Shown in pieces: positions 18,985 through 28,739 of a stretch of DNA of 64,000 nt. Each line of letters starts with the position of its first letter. Positions within the stretch are counted from its first letter, which is position 1. A program made the translations under genes and the position numbers. This DNA is from Thermodesulfomicrobium sp. WS (lineage in GTDB: Bacteria; Desulfobacterota; Desulfovibrionia; Desulfovibrionales; Desulfomicrobiaceae): positions 1,426,001-1,490,000 of the forward strand of contig NZ_AP027130.1 of NCBI RefSeq assembly GCF_027925145.1, given 5' to 3'. The notes below the pieces were generated by a model, which worked only from the letters and a program-made list of their open reading frames with translations, did not search any database and was not told the origin of the DNA.

Positions 18985-20703
18985 ATGCTTTTTGGCATTC
19001 GGAACCGCATTTTTGCCTTGGTGGTAGTGCTTCTGTTTTTTGTGGGCATCGTGGTGGGGATCTTCGTGTACCATGCCACGGCCACGCGGGAGGAAACCAT
19101 CGCCCAGGTGGGCCGCATCATGACGGAGGACGCCAAGGACAAGATCAAGGTGGCCACGCATTCCATGGCCTTGGCCCTGGGCGCTACCTTGAAGGGCGTC
19201 ACTGATCCGGCGGTTCAGCAGGAGCGCATCAATGCCCTGGTGGACCCCATCCGCTTTGAAGCCGATCAGTCCGGCTATTATTTTGTGTACCGCAATACCA
19301 CCGTGGTGCGGGTCCCGCCCAAGCCGGAGCTCACAGGCAAGGACTTGGGGGAGGCCAAAGACGTGCACGGCAAATTCTTTGTTCGCGAACTCCAGAAGAT
19401 GGCCCAGGCTGGGGGTGGTTTTGTGGAATACGTCTTCGCCAAGCCTGGCAAGGGGGACCAACCCAAACTCGGCTACGCGGAGCAGATCCCGGGCACGGAC
19501 CTGTGGGTGGGCACTGGGGTGTATATCGATAACGTCGTCGATGCCCAGGCTGCCATGGCCGAAGAGCTGCGAGCAGGCTCCCGGCGCGCCCTCATGACGG
19601 TGCTTGGCATCGTTGCCGCTGGGCTGGCGCTCATCATCCTGCCACTGACATTGTGGCTGATCCGCTCCATCACCCGGCCCATCGCGCGCATGACGCTCAT
19701 GCTCAAGGACATCGCCGAGGGCGAAGGCGACTTGACGCGCCGGCTGACCGACACTTCAGGTACCGAAACCCAGGTGCTGGCGGAATACTTCAACCATTTC
19801 GTCTCCCGGGTGCACGACATCGTGCGCGACGCCGCCGGAAATGCCCGGGCCTTGGCCGGCGCAGCGGAGAATCTGCTGCAGCTTTCCCGCGGACTTCGGG
19901 ATAATTCTGAGACCATGAACACCAAGACCGATCTGGTGGCTGCGGCCACGGAAGAGATGAGCGCCAACATGCGTTCCGTGGCCTCGGCCATGGAGGAGTT
20001 TTCGGTGAACATCACCACCGTGGCCACAGCAGCGGAAGAGATGAGCGCCACCATCGGCGAGATCGCCGCCAGCGCCACCAAAGCCAAGGGCATCGCCGGC
20101 GATGCCGTGGCCAAGGCGGCACAGGCGTCGTCGCGGGTGGGGGAGTTGGGTGTTGCTGCCGAAGAGATCGGCAAGGTCACAGAAGCCATCATGGCCATCT
20201 CGTCCCAGACCAATCTCCTTGCCCTCAACGCCACCATCGAGGCGGCCCGGGCGGGCGAGGCAGGCCGGGGCTTTGCGGTGGTGGCCAATGAAATCAAGGA
20301 ACTCGCCCAGCAGACCGCCAAGGCCACCGAAGAGATCCGCCAGCGCATCGATGGCATCCAAAACGCCACGGGACTGACGGTGCATGACATCCAGGCCGTG
20401 ACCCAGGTCATCCACGACGTGGACAACATCGTCGGCACCATTGCCGCGGCAGTGGAAGAACAGAGCGTCACCACCCGGGATATTGCCGACAACGTGGGCC
20501 AGGCGGCCGCCGGGGTGCAGGAAGTCAACGAAAATGTCGCCCAGGCGCAAACCGCCACGGGCGAGATTGCCCGCGACGTGGTCGGGGTGAGTGAAGAGTC
20601 CGCCAAGATTGCGGGCAACGCCAGTACGGTACAGGAAAGCGCTGAGATGCTCGCTACCTTGGCGGAGCGGCTGCGGGGCCTGGTGGGACAGTTCAAGATC
20701 TAG
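18985..20703 (+). CDS. Methyl-accepting chemotaxis protein with single Cache domain
   Basis: Chemoreceptor of 572 aa. TM1 is near residues 7-27, a periplasmic single-Cache domain near 30-185 ([24 protein letters not shown]), TM2 near 200-222, then HAMP, and a signalling domain with the conserved hairpin tip [20 protein letters not shown]. It senses a small periplasmic ligand and controls CheA. The ATG at 18985 has GGAGGT 4 bases upstream; a TTG at 18973 is less likely. No C-terminal methyl-transferase docking pentapeptide is seen. The 262 bases upstream, up to the divergent ATPase gene, hold both promoters; I recognise no clear sigma-28 site. The stop touches the cca start. Confidence 0.92.
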   Translation: MLFGIRNRIFALVVVLLFFVGIVVGIFVYHATATREETIAQVGRIMTEDAKDKIKVATHSMALALGATLKGVTDPAVQQERINALVDPIRFEADQSGYYFVYRNTTVVRVPPKPELTGKDLGEAKDVHGKFFVRELQKMAQAGGGFVEYVFAKPGKGDQPKLGYAEQIPGTDLWVGTGVYIDNVVDAQAAMAEELRAGSRRALMTVLGIVAAGLALIILPLTLWLIRSITRPIARMTLMLKDIAEGEGDLTRRLTDTSGTETQVLAEYFNHFVSRVHDIVRDAAGNARALAGAAENLLQLSRGLRDNSETMNTKTDLVAAATEEMSANMRSVASAMEEFSVNITTVATAAEEMSATIGEIAASATKAKGIAGDAVAKAAQASSRVGELGVAAEEIGKVTEAIMAISSQTNLLALNATIEAARAGEAGRGFAVVANEIKELAQQTAKATEEIRQRIDGIQNATGLTVHDIQAVTQVIHDVDNIVGTIAAAVEEQSVTTRDIADNVGQAAAGVQEVNENVAQAQTATGEIARDVVGVSEESAKIAGNASTVQESAEMLATLAERLRGLVGQFKI

Positions 20704-21834
20704 ATGCGTATCTATCTGGTGGGCGGGGCGGTTCGGGATCTATTCCTCGGCCGCCCTGTGCAGGACCGCGACTATGTGGTGGTGGGCGGCTCCGAGGCAG
20801 AGCTTATGCGCCGCATCCCCGGGCTCACCAGGGTCGGCCGTCGCGAGCCGGTATGGGTGCGGCAGGGCGAGGAATATACCTTGGCCCCGGAGGCGGACAT
20901 CCACGCCAACCTTGCCTCCCGCGATCTCACCATCAACGCCCTGGCCCTGGACGAAGACGGGCAGGTGATCGCCCTGCCTGGGGCCATGGAGGACCTTTCC
21001 GCCCGGGTGCTGCGGCCGGTGGCCGCGGCCAATATCCTGGCCGATCCCGTGCGCTTGGTGCGTGCGGCCCGCTTTGCCGCCCAGTTTCCGGATTTTCGCG
21101 TGGATGTGTCCTGGGAAGAGATTGCCCGAGCCATGCCCGAGGCGGCCCTGGGTGCGGTGGCGGCGGAGCGGGTTGGGGCGGAGGTGCGCAAAGTCTGCGC
21201 GGCCCCGGCGCCGGGGCGGTTTCTGCGCCTTGCCGCTGCCTGGGGCGGGCTCCCGCCGTGGTGCGCCATCTGGCATGCTGCGGCCAGCATCCCGGCAGGC
21301 CCCAAACCGTACCATCAGGAAAGTCTCCTCGAACATACAGCCCAGGTCATGGACGCCTGCGCCGGAGATCCTCTGGCCGTATGGATGGCCCTCACCCACG
21401 ATATGGGCAAGACCGCCACACCGAAAGAGTTCTGGCCCCGGCATCATGGGCATGAGCGCCGCGGCGAAACCTTGGCCCGTGAGTGGGGGCGCAGGCTGCG
21501 TCTGCCTTCAGCGTGGATTCAGGCCGGGGCGCTGGCGGCGCGGTGGCACATGGCCGCAGCGCGGTATGCGGAGCTCAAGGCAGCCACCCGGGTGCGGCTG
21601 GTCACGGAGTTTGCGCGTTCTGGGCTCCTTGTGCCGTTTGCCCGGCTCGTGCAGGCCGATCACGGCCTGGATGTGCGGGAGTGGATGGAGGAAGACGCTC
21701 GTCGCATCCAGGCCGTGCGCTTGCCGGTGCATCTGCAGGGGCTTGGGAAAAAGAGCGGCGAGGTGTTGCACGCCCTGCGCTGCGCCGCCCTTGCCCCCAT
21801 CAGCCAAGAAAGCCGCTCATCAGGTAGATGCTGA
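20704..21834 (+). CDS. cca: tRNA nucleotidyltransferase (CCA-adding) with HD domain
   Basis: Class II nucleotidyltransferase of 376 aa. It has the N-terminal GGAVRD motif, the catalytic DRDYVVVG, the SRDLTINALAL motif and the R-rich RLVRAARFA segment. A C-terminal HD phosphohydrolase domain (around residues 215-245, LTHDMGK) gives it the layout of bacterial multifunctional Cca. It adds or repairs the CCA end of tRNA. The start codon follows the chemoreceptor stop directly without a good ribosome binding site, so it is probably translated by coupling. Its 3' end overlaps the converging DUF202 gene by 35 bases. A second nucleotidyltransferase is encoded at 44436-47117, so this enzyme may do only part of the CCA addition (inference). 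Confidence 0.93.
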   Translation: MRIYLVGGAVRDLFLGRPVQDRDYVVVGGSEAELMRRIPGLTRVGRREPVWVRQGEEYTLAPEADIHANLASRDLTINALALDEDGQVIALPGAMEDLSARVLRPVAAANILADPVRLVRAARFAAQFPDFRVDVSWEEIARAMPEAALGAVAAERVGAEVRKVCAAPAPGRFLRLAAAWGGLPPWCAIWHAAASIPAGPKPYHQESLLEHTAQVMDACAGDPLAVWMALTHDMGKTATPKEFWPRHHGHERRGETLAREWGRRLRLPSAWIQAGALAARWHMAAARYAELKAATRVRLVTEFARSGLLVPFARLVQADHGLDVREWMEEDARRIQAVRLPVHLQGLGKKSGEVLHALRCAALAPISQESRSSGRC

Positions 21835-22174
21835 GCATCAGCCCCATGAAGGCCACGGTGGCGTTGACGAGGAGCCCCCACGAGCGCTGGTACCCTGGGG
21901 GAATTTCTCCAGGAGTCAGGCTTTGCAGGACCTTGCGATGTTGCGCCAGCGAGAGCACGGCCACGACCACGCCCAGGAGGATGAACCCCTGGCCTCCCAC
22001 GAAGGAAAGGCCCCGCTGCATGGGGGAAGTGGTCTCCTGGGCGTAGATGCTCAAAAACAGTCCAAAACGCTCCACGGCAAAACCAAAGGCCATGAGCGAG
22101 ATGGAGGTGCGGTTCCAGGCCATGAGGGTCCGCTCGGCGGCGAGGAGCACCCGTGGGTCGTGCAGGTCGGACAT
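21800..22174 (-). CDS. DUF202 family inner-membrane protein
   Basis: Protein of 124 aa with the DUF202 signature near the N-terminus (LAAERTLMAWNRTSISLMAFGF) shown in part here, then about three membrane segments. Function is unknown; YidH/YidG of E. coli are relatives. The ATG at 22174 has GGAGG 5 bases upstream, and a GTG at 22177 is an alternative. It lies 12 bases after gltA on the same strand, so the two are probably co-transcribed. The end overlaps cca on the opposite strand. Confidence 0.85.
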   Translation of the reverse strand: MSDLHDPRVLLAAERTLMAWNRTSISLMAFGFAVERFGLFLSIYAQETTSPMQRGLSFVGGQGFILLGVVVAVLSLAQHRKVLQSLTPGEIPPGYQRSWGLLVNATVAFMGLMLSIYLMSGFLG

Positions 22175-22186
22175 CACCGCCTCCGT

Positions 22187-23479
22187 TTATGAGGTCCGCT
22201 TGCGGGCGTGCATGGGGATGTAGTCCCGTTGGGCTGGCCCCATATAGATTTGCCGGGGCCGATGGATGCGGGCATTGGGGTCTTGGAATTGCTCATGCCA
22301 ATGGGCGATCCAGCCCGGCATGCGGCCCATGGCGAACATCACCGGGAACATGTTGGTGGGGATCCCCAAGGCGCGCAGGATGATGCCGGAGTAGAAGTCC
22401 ACGTTGGGGTAGAGCTTGCGCTCCACGAAATAGTCGTCGGACAGGGCGATGTCTTCCAGTTCTTGGGCGATTTCCAGGAGGTCATCCTGGACGTTGAGGG
22501 ACGTGAGCAGGCGTTTGGCTGCGGCCTTGAGGACTTTCGCCCGGGGATCGAAGTTCTTGTAGACGCGGTGTCCAAAGCCCATGAGCCGAAATTCCTTGCG
22601 TTTGGCCCGCTCCACACATTCGCGCACGGAAAGGTCGCCGTCGCGGATCTGTTCGAGCATGGTCAAGACTGCGGAATTGGCCCCGCCGTGGAGGCGGCCC
22701 CAGAGGGCGGAAACCCCTGCAGACACCGAGGCAAAAAGGTTCGCCTCGCTGGAGCCCACCATGCGCACCGTAGAACACGAGCAATTCTGTTCGTGGTCCG
22801 CGTGCACCAGCAAAAAGAGCGATAGGGCGCGCAGGGCCTCTGGGGTGGGGGTATACTCGCGGTAGGGAACGGAAAACATCATGTGGAGGAAGTTTTCGCA
22901 GTAGGAGCGGCGAGGGTCAGGATAGATAATCGGTAATCCCCGCGACTTGCGATAACTGAAGGCCGCGATGGTGCGCACCTTGCTGATGAGTTTGGCCACG
23001 GCCTGGCGGAATTCTTCATCAGAGCGGATTTCCAGGAGATCGGGGTAGTAGGTGCCCAGGGAATTGATGACCGCCGCCAGGATGGCCATGGGGTGGCCAT
23101 TGGGGGGAAAGCCATCGAAATGATGGAGCAGGTCCTCATGGAGCAGGGCTTGATCCCCGAGCATGGTGCGGAATTCGGCCCGCTCTTCTTTGGTGGGCAG
23201 TTCGCCAAAGATGAGCAGCATGGCAGTTTCCACGAAGGAGCTGTATTCCGCCAACTGTTCGATAGGATAGCCCCGGTAGCGGAGGATGCCTTTTTCGCCG
23301 TCCACGAAGGTGATGGTGCTCGTGCACGCACCGGTGTTGGCGTAGCCCGGATCCAGGGTGATGACCTTTGCCCGGGAGCGGAGCGAGCTGATATCGATAG
23401 CCACTTCTCCTTCCGTTCCCCGCACGATGGGGAGCTCGTAAGTTTGGCCGTCTATGGTCAAGGTTGCTGTATCTTGCAT
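22187..23479 (-). CDS. gltA: Citrate synthase (type II)
   Basis: Enzyme of 430 aa joining acetyl-CoA and oxaloacetate to citrate, the first step of the TCA cycle or a route to glutamate. Visible family segments are LDPGYANTGACTSTI, the active-site region FLLVHADHEQNCS with catalytic His, and GFGHRVYKNFDPRA with the second catalytic His and citrate-binding Arg. The N-terminal beta-rich domain (TLTIDGQTYELPIV) marks it as the hexameric, NADH-sensitive type II form (inference). The start at 23479 has GGAG 6 bases upstream; an in-frame start 33 bases earlier lacks one. It lies downstream of pat, separated by a terminator, and just upstream of DUF202. Confidence 0.95.
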   Translation of the reverse strand: MQDTATLTIDGQTYELPIVRGTEGEVAIDISSLRSRAKVITLDPGYANTGACTSTITFVDGEKGILRYRGYPIEQLAEYSSFVETAMLLIFGELPTKEERAEFRTMLGDQALLHEDLLHHFDGFPPNGHPMAILAAVINSLGTYYPDLLEIRSDEEFRQAVAKLISKVRTIAAFSYRKSRGLPIIYPDPRRSYCENFLHMMFSVPYREYTPTPEALRALSLFLLVHADHEQNCSCSTVRMVGSSEANLFASVSAGVSALWGRLHGGANSAVLTMLEQIRDGDLSVRECVERAKRKEFRLMGFGHRVYKNFDPRAKVLKAAAKRLLTSLNVQDDLLEIAQELEDIALSDDYFVERKLYPNVDFYSGIILRALGIPTNMFPVMFAMGRMPGWIAHWHEQFQDPNARIHRPRQIYMGPAQRDYIPMHARKRTS

Positions 23480-23510
23480 GGATGCTCCTTTATGGTTGGG
23501 ATGGCACACC

Positions 23511-23541
23511 AAAAATACCGCGGCCCCGGCTCTGGGGCCGC
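23511..23541 (-). terminator. Intrinsic terminator of pat
   Basis: On the minus strand an 8-bp GC stem (arms 23520-23527 and 23534-23541) with 6-base loop is followed within four bases by a run of T (23511-23516 as A on the plus strand). It separates pat from gltA. Confidence 0.75.
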
Positions 23542-23600
23542 TTTCTGGAAAGCGGTGCTAGCAAAGCGGGGCGGTGGCCGTCAAAGGCGGCGGCCAGGTG

Positions 23601-26291
23601 TTAGGCCTGGGGTTCCCATTCCCACAGACACAGGCGCATGAGCACCACTTCTTCGTCGTAGTTGTGGGTGACGGTGAAGCCAAAGCGCTTGGCAAGACCG
23701 ATCATGGCCTTGTTGTGGGGAAGGGTTTGGCCTTCCAGATACTTGGTCCCCCGGCTCTTGCAGTAGCGGATCATCTTTTCAAAGAGCAGGGACCCCAACC
23801 CGGTACCCTTCATGTCCGAGCGCACGATGATGGCGAACTCGGCAACGGAATTGTCCGGCTTGGTGGAGGTGCGTACCACGCCTAGGGTTTCCGGTTTGCC
23901 GTCCACGGTACGGGTGGCGATGAAGGCCATTTCCCGGTCGTAGTCGATCTGGGTGAACTTGGGCATGTCGTCGAGGACGAAGTGCTGCACGAGGCCAAAG
24001 AACCGCAGGCGCAGATCTTCTTCCGAGAGGCGGTGGATGAACTCCAGGTGCGCCACGGCGTCTTCGGGGCGGATGGGGCGCAAAAGCACCTTGGCTCCAT
24101 CTTTGAGCCGCGCGCATTCTTCGAGCTCCCGCGGGTAGGGGCGGATGGCCAGGCGCTGCGGCCCTGCGATGGTGGGCTCGGCGATGGTGATGCGGGCGCC
24201 CAGGGCGAGGACACCTCTATCGTCGGCAAAAAGGGGATTGATCTCCAGGGCCTGGATGTGCGGCAGATCGATGAGCATTTGGCTCACTTGGATGAGGGCG
24301 AGGCAAATATCGTCCAGGTCTGCGCCGGGATGGCGCGGAGAGCCTTGGAGCAGGCGGTAGATGCGGGTGCCGCGCATGAGCTCGCGGGCGAGGCTCATGT
24401 TGAGAGGCGGCAGGGTCATGCTTTGGTCGTCGATGACTGCCGCCGCCACGCCGCCGTGGCCAAAGGCGATGACTGGGCCGAAAGTGGGGTCGGTGAAGGC
24501 GCTGATGATGAGTTCGTGGGCCCCGTGGCGGCGCCCCATCTTTTGCACCGTGAAGCCTTCGATATAGGCATTGGGGACTTGGGCGTGCACCCGGGCCGCC
24601 ATGTTGGCCGCGGCCTCGAACACCAGATCCGGGGTGGTCAGGTCCAGGGCCAATCCGCCCACCGCATAGGGGTGTTCGATCTGCGGCGAGCGGATCTTGA
24701 GGGCCACAGGATAGCCGATTTCCGCGGCGGCTCCCACGGCCTCGGCCGCCGAGGTGCAGATGCGGGTGGGCACCACGGGAACGCCGTAGGCCTCGAGCAC
24801 GTCCCGGGCTTCTTCCTCGGTCAGGCGGCTTCGATCTTGGTCCAAGGCGGCGCGGATAATGCGCTCCGCCCGCTCCGTGTCGGGGAAGAAGTCCGTGGGC
24901 AGCGAATCTGGAGTCTGCATGAGGATCTGCTGGGTGCGGCGGTAGGCGAGCATGTGGAGATAGGCATGCACGGCCTTGCCCGGCCGGTCGAACACGGGGA
25001 TGCCTGCCTCGTCGAAGATCGGCTTGGCTTCGCGCATGGTCTCCTCCCCCAACCAGGCGGCCAGGATGAGACAGCGGGTGGTCTTGGCCATTTGGGCTAC
25101 GGCCTGGGCCACGGCTGTGCTGTCCACGCCTTGAAAAGGCACGTGGATGACGAGCACGCATCCCACATCTTTGCTTTTGAGCAGCGTCCCCAGGGTTTGT
25201 TCATAGATGTCCGCGCCCGCAGTGGCCGGCAGGGTCACCGGATTGTCGGAGCAGCGCTCTGGGCCGAGGATTTCTTCCAGCCGGGCCTGGATGTCTTCGT
25301 CGATGGCCGCCAGGGTGCCGCCGCCGTCTTCCAGGATGTCCGAGGCCAAAAGACCGATGCTTTGGCCGTTGGTGACAATGGCCAGGTGACTGCCGCGCAA
25401 GGGCTTGTAGTTGGCCAGGGTGCGCGCCCCTTCGAAGAGCGAGTCGATGTCATTGACGCGCACCATGCCGGCGCGGCGGAAGGCGGCGTCATAGATGCGG
25501 TCCACTCGGGTCTCGGAGAGGCCGCTGGCCACCTGCCGGATGGAGCAGGGCAGCCGTCGCGGGCGGATGACGAGGATGGGTTTGTTGCGGGCGCTGGCCC
25601 GGGCCGCGGACATGAAACGCCGGGCATCCTGAATGGTCTCCACGTAGAGGAGAATGGACTTGGTGGCGGGGTCCGAGCCCAGGTAGTCGAGCACGGAGCT
25701 GAAATCCACGTCCAGTTGCCGACCCAGGGAGATGCAATGGGAAAAGCCCACGTTGTTGGCCTTGGCCCAATCGAGAACGGACTCAAAAAGGCTGTCCGAC
25801 TGGGTGACAAAGGCCACCCGGCCTTCCCGTGCCCCAACGCGGGAAAGGCTGGCATTGACCCCGATGTTGGGGATGATCAGGCCGATACTCTCCGGGCCAA
25901 GTACACGGATGCCATGCCGCCGCACCGCAGCGAGGATCCCTTCGTCCAGCTCTGCCCGTACCCGGGCATCCAAGGCGCTGTAGCCAGGGTCCATGAGGAT
26001 GGCGGCGCGCACCCCGGCTTGCCCCAACTGGTCGAGGATTTGCGGCGCCTGGCCGACGGGAGAGCAGACCACGGCAAGGTCCGGCGTGAGTGGCAGGGAT
26101 CCGATGGAAGGGTAGGACAGGATGCCAAAGATGGCCTCTTGCACCCCGGACACCGGCAGCACCGGCCCAAGGAAACGGCTGGCCAAGAGATTTTTCATGA
26201 GCATGGCGCTCACGGAAGTTTCCTCGCGCGAAGCGCCGATGATGGCAAGGGAGTTGGGCCGCAACAAGGCTTCGAGGTTGGTGACGCTCAT
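23601..26291 (-). CDS. Pat/YfiQ-type protein lysine acetyltransferase
   Basis: Protein of 896 aa fused like E. coli YfiQ/PatZ and Salmonella Pat. It has a CoA-binding domain (residues about 5-130, ALLRPNSLAIIGAS), a succinyl-CoA-ligase-like domain (150-300), an ATP-grasp domain (about 475-690, VLEAYGVPVVPTRI) and a C-terminal GNAT acetyltransferase (about 715-880, with RSDMKGTGLGSLLF as the acetyl-CoA loop). In those bacteria Pat acetylates and switches off acetyl-CoA synthetase. Here it is divergent from acs, with 164 bases between start codons, which strongly suggests the same control. An ADP-forming acetyl-CoA synthetase is the alternative, but the GNAT domain argues against it. The start at 26291 has GGAG 10 bases upstream. 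Confidence 0.88.
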   Translation of the reverse strand: MSVTNLEALLRPNSLAIIGASREETSVSAMLMKNLLASRFLGPVLPVSGVQEAIFGILSYPSIGSLPLTPDLAVVCSPVGQAPQILDQLGQAGVRAAILMDPGYSALDARVRAELDEGILAAVRRHGIRVLGPESIGLIIPNIGVNASLSRVGAREGRVAFVTQSDSLFESVLDWAKANNVGFSHCISLGRQLDVDFSSVLDYLGSDPATKSILLYVETIQDARRFMSAARASARNKPILVIRPRRLPCSIRQVASGLSETRVDRIYDAAFRRAGMVRVNDIDSLFEGARTLANYKPLRGSHLAIVTNGQSIGLLASDILEDGGGTLAAIDEDIQARLEEILGPERCSDNPVTLPATAGADIYEQTLGTLLKSKDVGCVLVIHVPFQGVDSTAVAQAVAQMAKTTRCLILAAWLGEETMREAKPIFDEAGIPVFDRPGKAVHAYLHMLAYRRTQQILMQTPDSLPTDFFPDTERAERIIRAALDQDRSRLTEEEARDVLEAYGVPVVPTRICTSAAEAVGAAAEIGYPVALKIRSPQIEHPYAVGGLALDLTTPDLVFEAAANMAARVHAQVPNAYIEGFTVQKMGRRHGAHELIISAFTDPTFGPVIAFGHGGVAAAVIDDQSMTLPPLNMSLARELMRGTRIYRLLQGSPRHPGADLDDICLALIQVSQMLIDLPHIQALEINPLFADDRGVLALGARITIAEPTIAGPQRLAIRPYPRELEECARLKDGAKVLLRPIRPEDAVAHLEFIHRLSEEDLRLRFFGLVQHFVLDDMPKFTQIDYDREMAFIATRTVDGKPETLGVVRTSTKPDNSVAEFAIIVRSDMKGTGLGSLLFEKMIRYCKSRGTKYLEGQTLPHNKAMIGLAKRFGFTVTHNYDEEVVLMRLCLWEWEPQA

Positions 26292-26403
26292 CGTCCAAAA
26301 ATCTCCGTTTACCGAGGATAGCCGTGGATGCTTCCGCTCACGACCGATTTTGACCATTTACCAGAAAAGGGAGGAAAGCCCAAATCTTTTCTTGTATGCC
26401 CTA

Positions 26404-26419
26404 TGGCAACGACAAGGCA
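26404..26419 (+). promoter_or_regulatory. Possible sigma-54 promoter of acs
   Basis: TGG-GC elements with the GG-N10-GC spacing of sigma-54 promoters (GG at 26405-26406, GC at 26417-26418). The -24 half fits well (TGGCA) and the -12 half only partly (GGCA instead of TTGC). It would give a leader of about 26 bases before the acs start. No enhancer site was identified. Confidence 0.3.
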
Positions 26420-26455
26420 CTTTCTGCGTTTTTTCAATCCCAAGGAGCTGATTTT

Positions 26456-28429
26456 ATGACGGAAAACATCCAGAGTCTCTTGCACGAACAGCGGCAGTTT
26501 GCGCCCTTCCAGAACCCTCGTGCCCATATCCCGGACTTGGCCACCTACGAAGAGCACTACCGTCGTGCCGAGGTCGACCCGGAAGGATATTGGGCAGCAC
26601 GGGCGCGGGAGCTCGTCACCTGGTTCGAGCCCTGGACCAAGGTCCTGGACTATGATTTCAGCGTGCCGCGGGTGGAGTGGTTCCGGGGGGGCAAACTCAA
26701 TGTGTGCTACAATTGCCTGGACCGCCATGTGCACAACGGCCGCGCCGACAAGACCGCCCTCATCTGGCAGGGTGAGCCCGACGAAGACGTGCGGCACATC
26801 ACCTATCGCGAGCTCTTGGCCGAGGTCGAGCGCTTTGCCAACGTGCTCAAAAAACTGGGCGTGCATCGCGGCGACCGGGTGGTGCTCTATATGCCCATGA
26901 TCCCCGAGGCTGCTGTGGCCATGCTCGCCTGCGCCCGCATCGGCGCGCCCCATTCCATCGTCTTTGGCGGTTTTTCGGCGGCGAGCCTGCAGTCCCGGAT
27001 CCAAGACTGCGAGGCCAAGGTAGTGGTCACCGCCGATGCCGTGCTGCGCGGCGGCCGCAAGATTCCGCTCAAGGCCAATGTGGACGAAGCCCTTGGCGCG
27101 TGCCCCTCGGTGACGGCCACGGTGGTGGTGCCGCGCGCCGGGATCGATGTCACCATGGTGGCTGGCCGGGATCATTGGTGGGCCGACCTCATGAAGGATC
27201 CTGACGTCGCCGCCTCTTGTCCATGCGAGTCCATGGACGCCGAGGACCTGCTCTTCATCCTCTACACCAGCGGCAGCACCGGCAAACCCAAGGGCGTGGT
27301 GCACACCACCGGCGGTTATCTGACCTACGCCGCGCATACCACCCAATGGGTGTTCGACCTCCACGACGACGACATCCATTGGTGCACCGCGGACGTGGGC
27401 TGGATCACCGGACACACGTACATCGTGTACGGGCCGCTCACCTTGGGCGCCACCAGCCTGATGTTCGAGGGCGTCCCCTCCTGGCCGGACCCTGCCCGCT
27501 TCTGGCAGGTGGTGGAAAAGTTCAAGGTGACCACCTTCTACACCGCGCCTACGGTCATCCGCGCCCTGATGCGCGAAGGCGTGGAGTGGACCACCAAGCA
27601 CGACCTCTCCTCCCTGCGGGTGCTCGGCAGCGTGGGCGAGCCCATCAACCCCGAGGCCTGGATATGGTACTTCGAGCACATCGGCAAAGGCAAGCTCCCC
27701 ATCGTGGACACCTGGTGGCAGACGGAGACCGGCGGCATCCTCATTTCCGCCTTGCCCTTTGCCACGCCGCTCAAACCCGGTTCCGCCACCCGCCCCTTGC
27801 CCGGGGTCAAGGCCGCCATTGTCACCGCCGAGGGCCAGCCCGCCGGAGTCAACGAGGGCGGCCACTTGGTCATCGAACGGCCCTGGCCCGGCATGCTGCG
27901 CGGGGTCTTTGGCGCGCCCGAGCGCTTCAAGAGCCAGTACTTCGAGCGTTTCCCCGGCAAGTACGAGTCCGGTGACGGCGCCCGCGTGGACGAGGACGGC
28001 TATTTCTGGATCATGGGGCGGCTCGACGACGTCATCAACGTCTCGGGGCATCGTCTGGGCACAGCGGAGATCGAATCCGCCTTGGTGTCGCATCCTGCCG
28101 TGGCCGAGGCCGCGGTGGTGGGCGTGCCGCACGAGATCAAAGGCCAGGCCATCTACGCGTATGTCATTTTGCGCGCCGACGTGGACGAAACTCCGGAGCT
28201 GGTGAAGGAGCTGCGCAACCACGTGCGCAAGGAAATCGGCCCACTGGCCGCGCCCGAGGTCATCCAGTTCACCTTGGGCCTGCCCAAGACCCGCAGCGGC
28301 AAGATCATGCGCCGGGTGCTGCGCAAGATCACCGCAGGCTCTACCTCCATGGACGACTTCGGCGATACGTCCACCCTGGCCGATCCGTCGGTGATCCAGG
28401 ACCTCATCGCCGGCCGCAAACGCGTCTGA
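26456..28429 (+). CDS. acs: Acetyl-CoA synthetase (AMP-forming)
   Basis: Enzyme of 657 aa that activates acetate to acetyl-CoA through acetyl-AMP. Motifs seen are [11 protein letters not shown] (P-loop) near residue 265, [10 protein letters not shown] near residue 418, and TRSGKIMRR near residue 614, whose lysine is the residue acetylated by Pat in enteric bacteria. Full length for Acs. The ATG at 26456 has AAGGAG 10 bases upstream; an earlier in-frame start lacks one. The divergent pat gene and the possible sigma-54 site suggest control at both transcription and protein level. A strong terminator follows. Confidence 0.95.
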   Translation: MTENIQSLLHEQRQFAPFQNPRAHIPDLATYEEHYRRAEVDPEGYWAARARELVTWFEPWTKVLDYDFSVPRVEWFRGGKLNVCYNCLDRHVHNGRADKTALIWQGEPDEDVRHITYRELLAEVERFANVLKKLGVHRGDRVVLYMPMIPEAAVAMLACARIGAPHSIVFGGFSAASLQSRIQDCEAKVVVTADAVLRGGRKIPLKANVDEALGACPSVTATVVVPRAGIDVTMVAGRDHWWADLMKDPDVAASCPCESMDAEDLLFILYTSGSTGKPKGVVHTTGGYLTYAAHTTQWVFDLHDDDIHWCTADVGWITGHTYIVYGPLTLGATSLMFEGVPSWPDPARFWQVVEKFKVTTFYTAPTVIRALMREGVEWTTKHDLSSLRVLGSVGEPINPEAWIWYFEHIGKGKLPIVDTWWQTETGGILISALPFATPLKPGSATRPLPGVKAAIVTAEGQPAGVNEGGHLVIERPWPGMLRGVFGAPERFKSQYFERFPGKYESGDGARVDEDGYFWIMGRLDDVINVSGHRLGTAEIESALVSHPAVAEAAVVGVPHEIKGQAIYAYVILRADVDETPELVKELRNHVRKEIGPLAAPEVIQFTLGLPKTRSGKIMRRVLRKITAGSTSMDDFGDTSTLADPSVIQDLIAGRKRV

Positions 28430-28479
28430 TCTTCCCTCCACACCTCCCAAAGACGCCCCCACGTCTTGGGGACTTCCTC

Positions 28480-28508
28480 CCGGGGGCCCAAGCGGCCCCC
28501 GGTTTTTT
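28480..28508 (+). terminator. Intrinsic terminator of acs
   Basis: Perfect 9-bp GC stem (28480-28488 with 28494-28502), 5-base loop and six T (28503-28508), 50 bases after the acs stop. Confidence 0.9.
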
Positions 28509-28512
28509 CCCT

Positions 28513-28722
28513 TCAGGCCCCTTCGTTGCCTGGCTCAAATCCGGCCTTGGCAATGGCCGCGCGCACCGCATCCCAGTCGAGATCCTTCGGCGCCTGGAAT
28601 GTGGCTTCGCCGCGCTCCAGGGACACGGAGATATCCGTGATGCCGGGGATGGCCGACAGGGCCCGGGTGACGGACTGGACACAGTGCTGGCAGCTCATGC
28701 CTCCCACGTGAATGCTGGGCAT
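28513..28722 (-). CDS. CopZ-like heavy-metal chaperone (HMA domain)
   Basis: Single heavy-metal-associated domain of 69 aa with the metal-binding GGMSCQHC at residues 7-14 and a C-terminal AIAKAGFEP segment, as in CopZ/Atx1 copper chaperones. It would carry Cu(I) in the cytoplasm. No copper ATPase is nearby in this window. It lies 17 bases downstream of the glutamate synthase gene on the same strand and may be read through from it. Confidence 0.9.
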   Translation of the reverse strand: MPSIHVGGMSCQHCVQSVTRALSAIPGITDISVSLERGEATFQAPKDLDWDAVRAAIAKAGFEPGNEGA

Positions 28723-28739
28723 ACATACCTCCTGGCAGA

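Noticed and set aside
26400-26416. A 17-base identical repeat shared with 49524-49540
   Set aside because: One copy is in a promoter region, the other inside the PilZ gene start; no wider similarity. A single 17-base match in 64 kb is compatible with chance.
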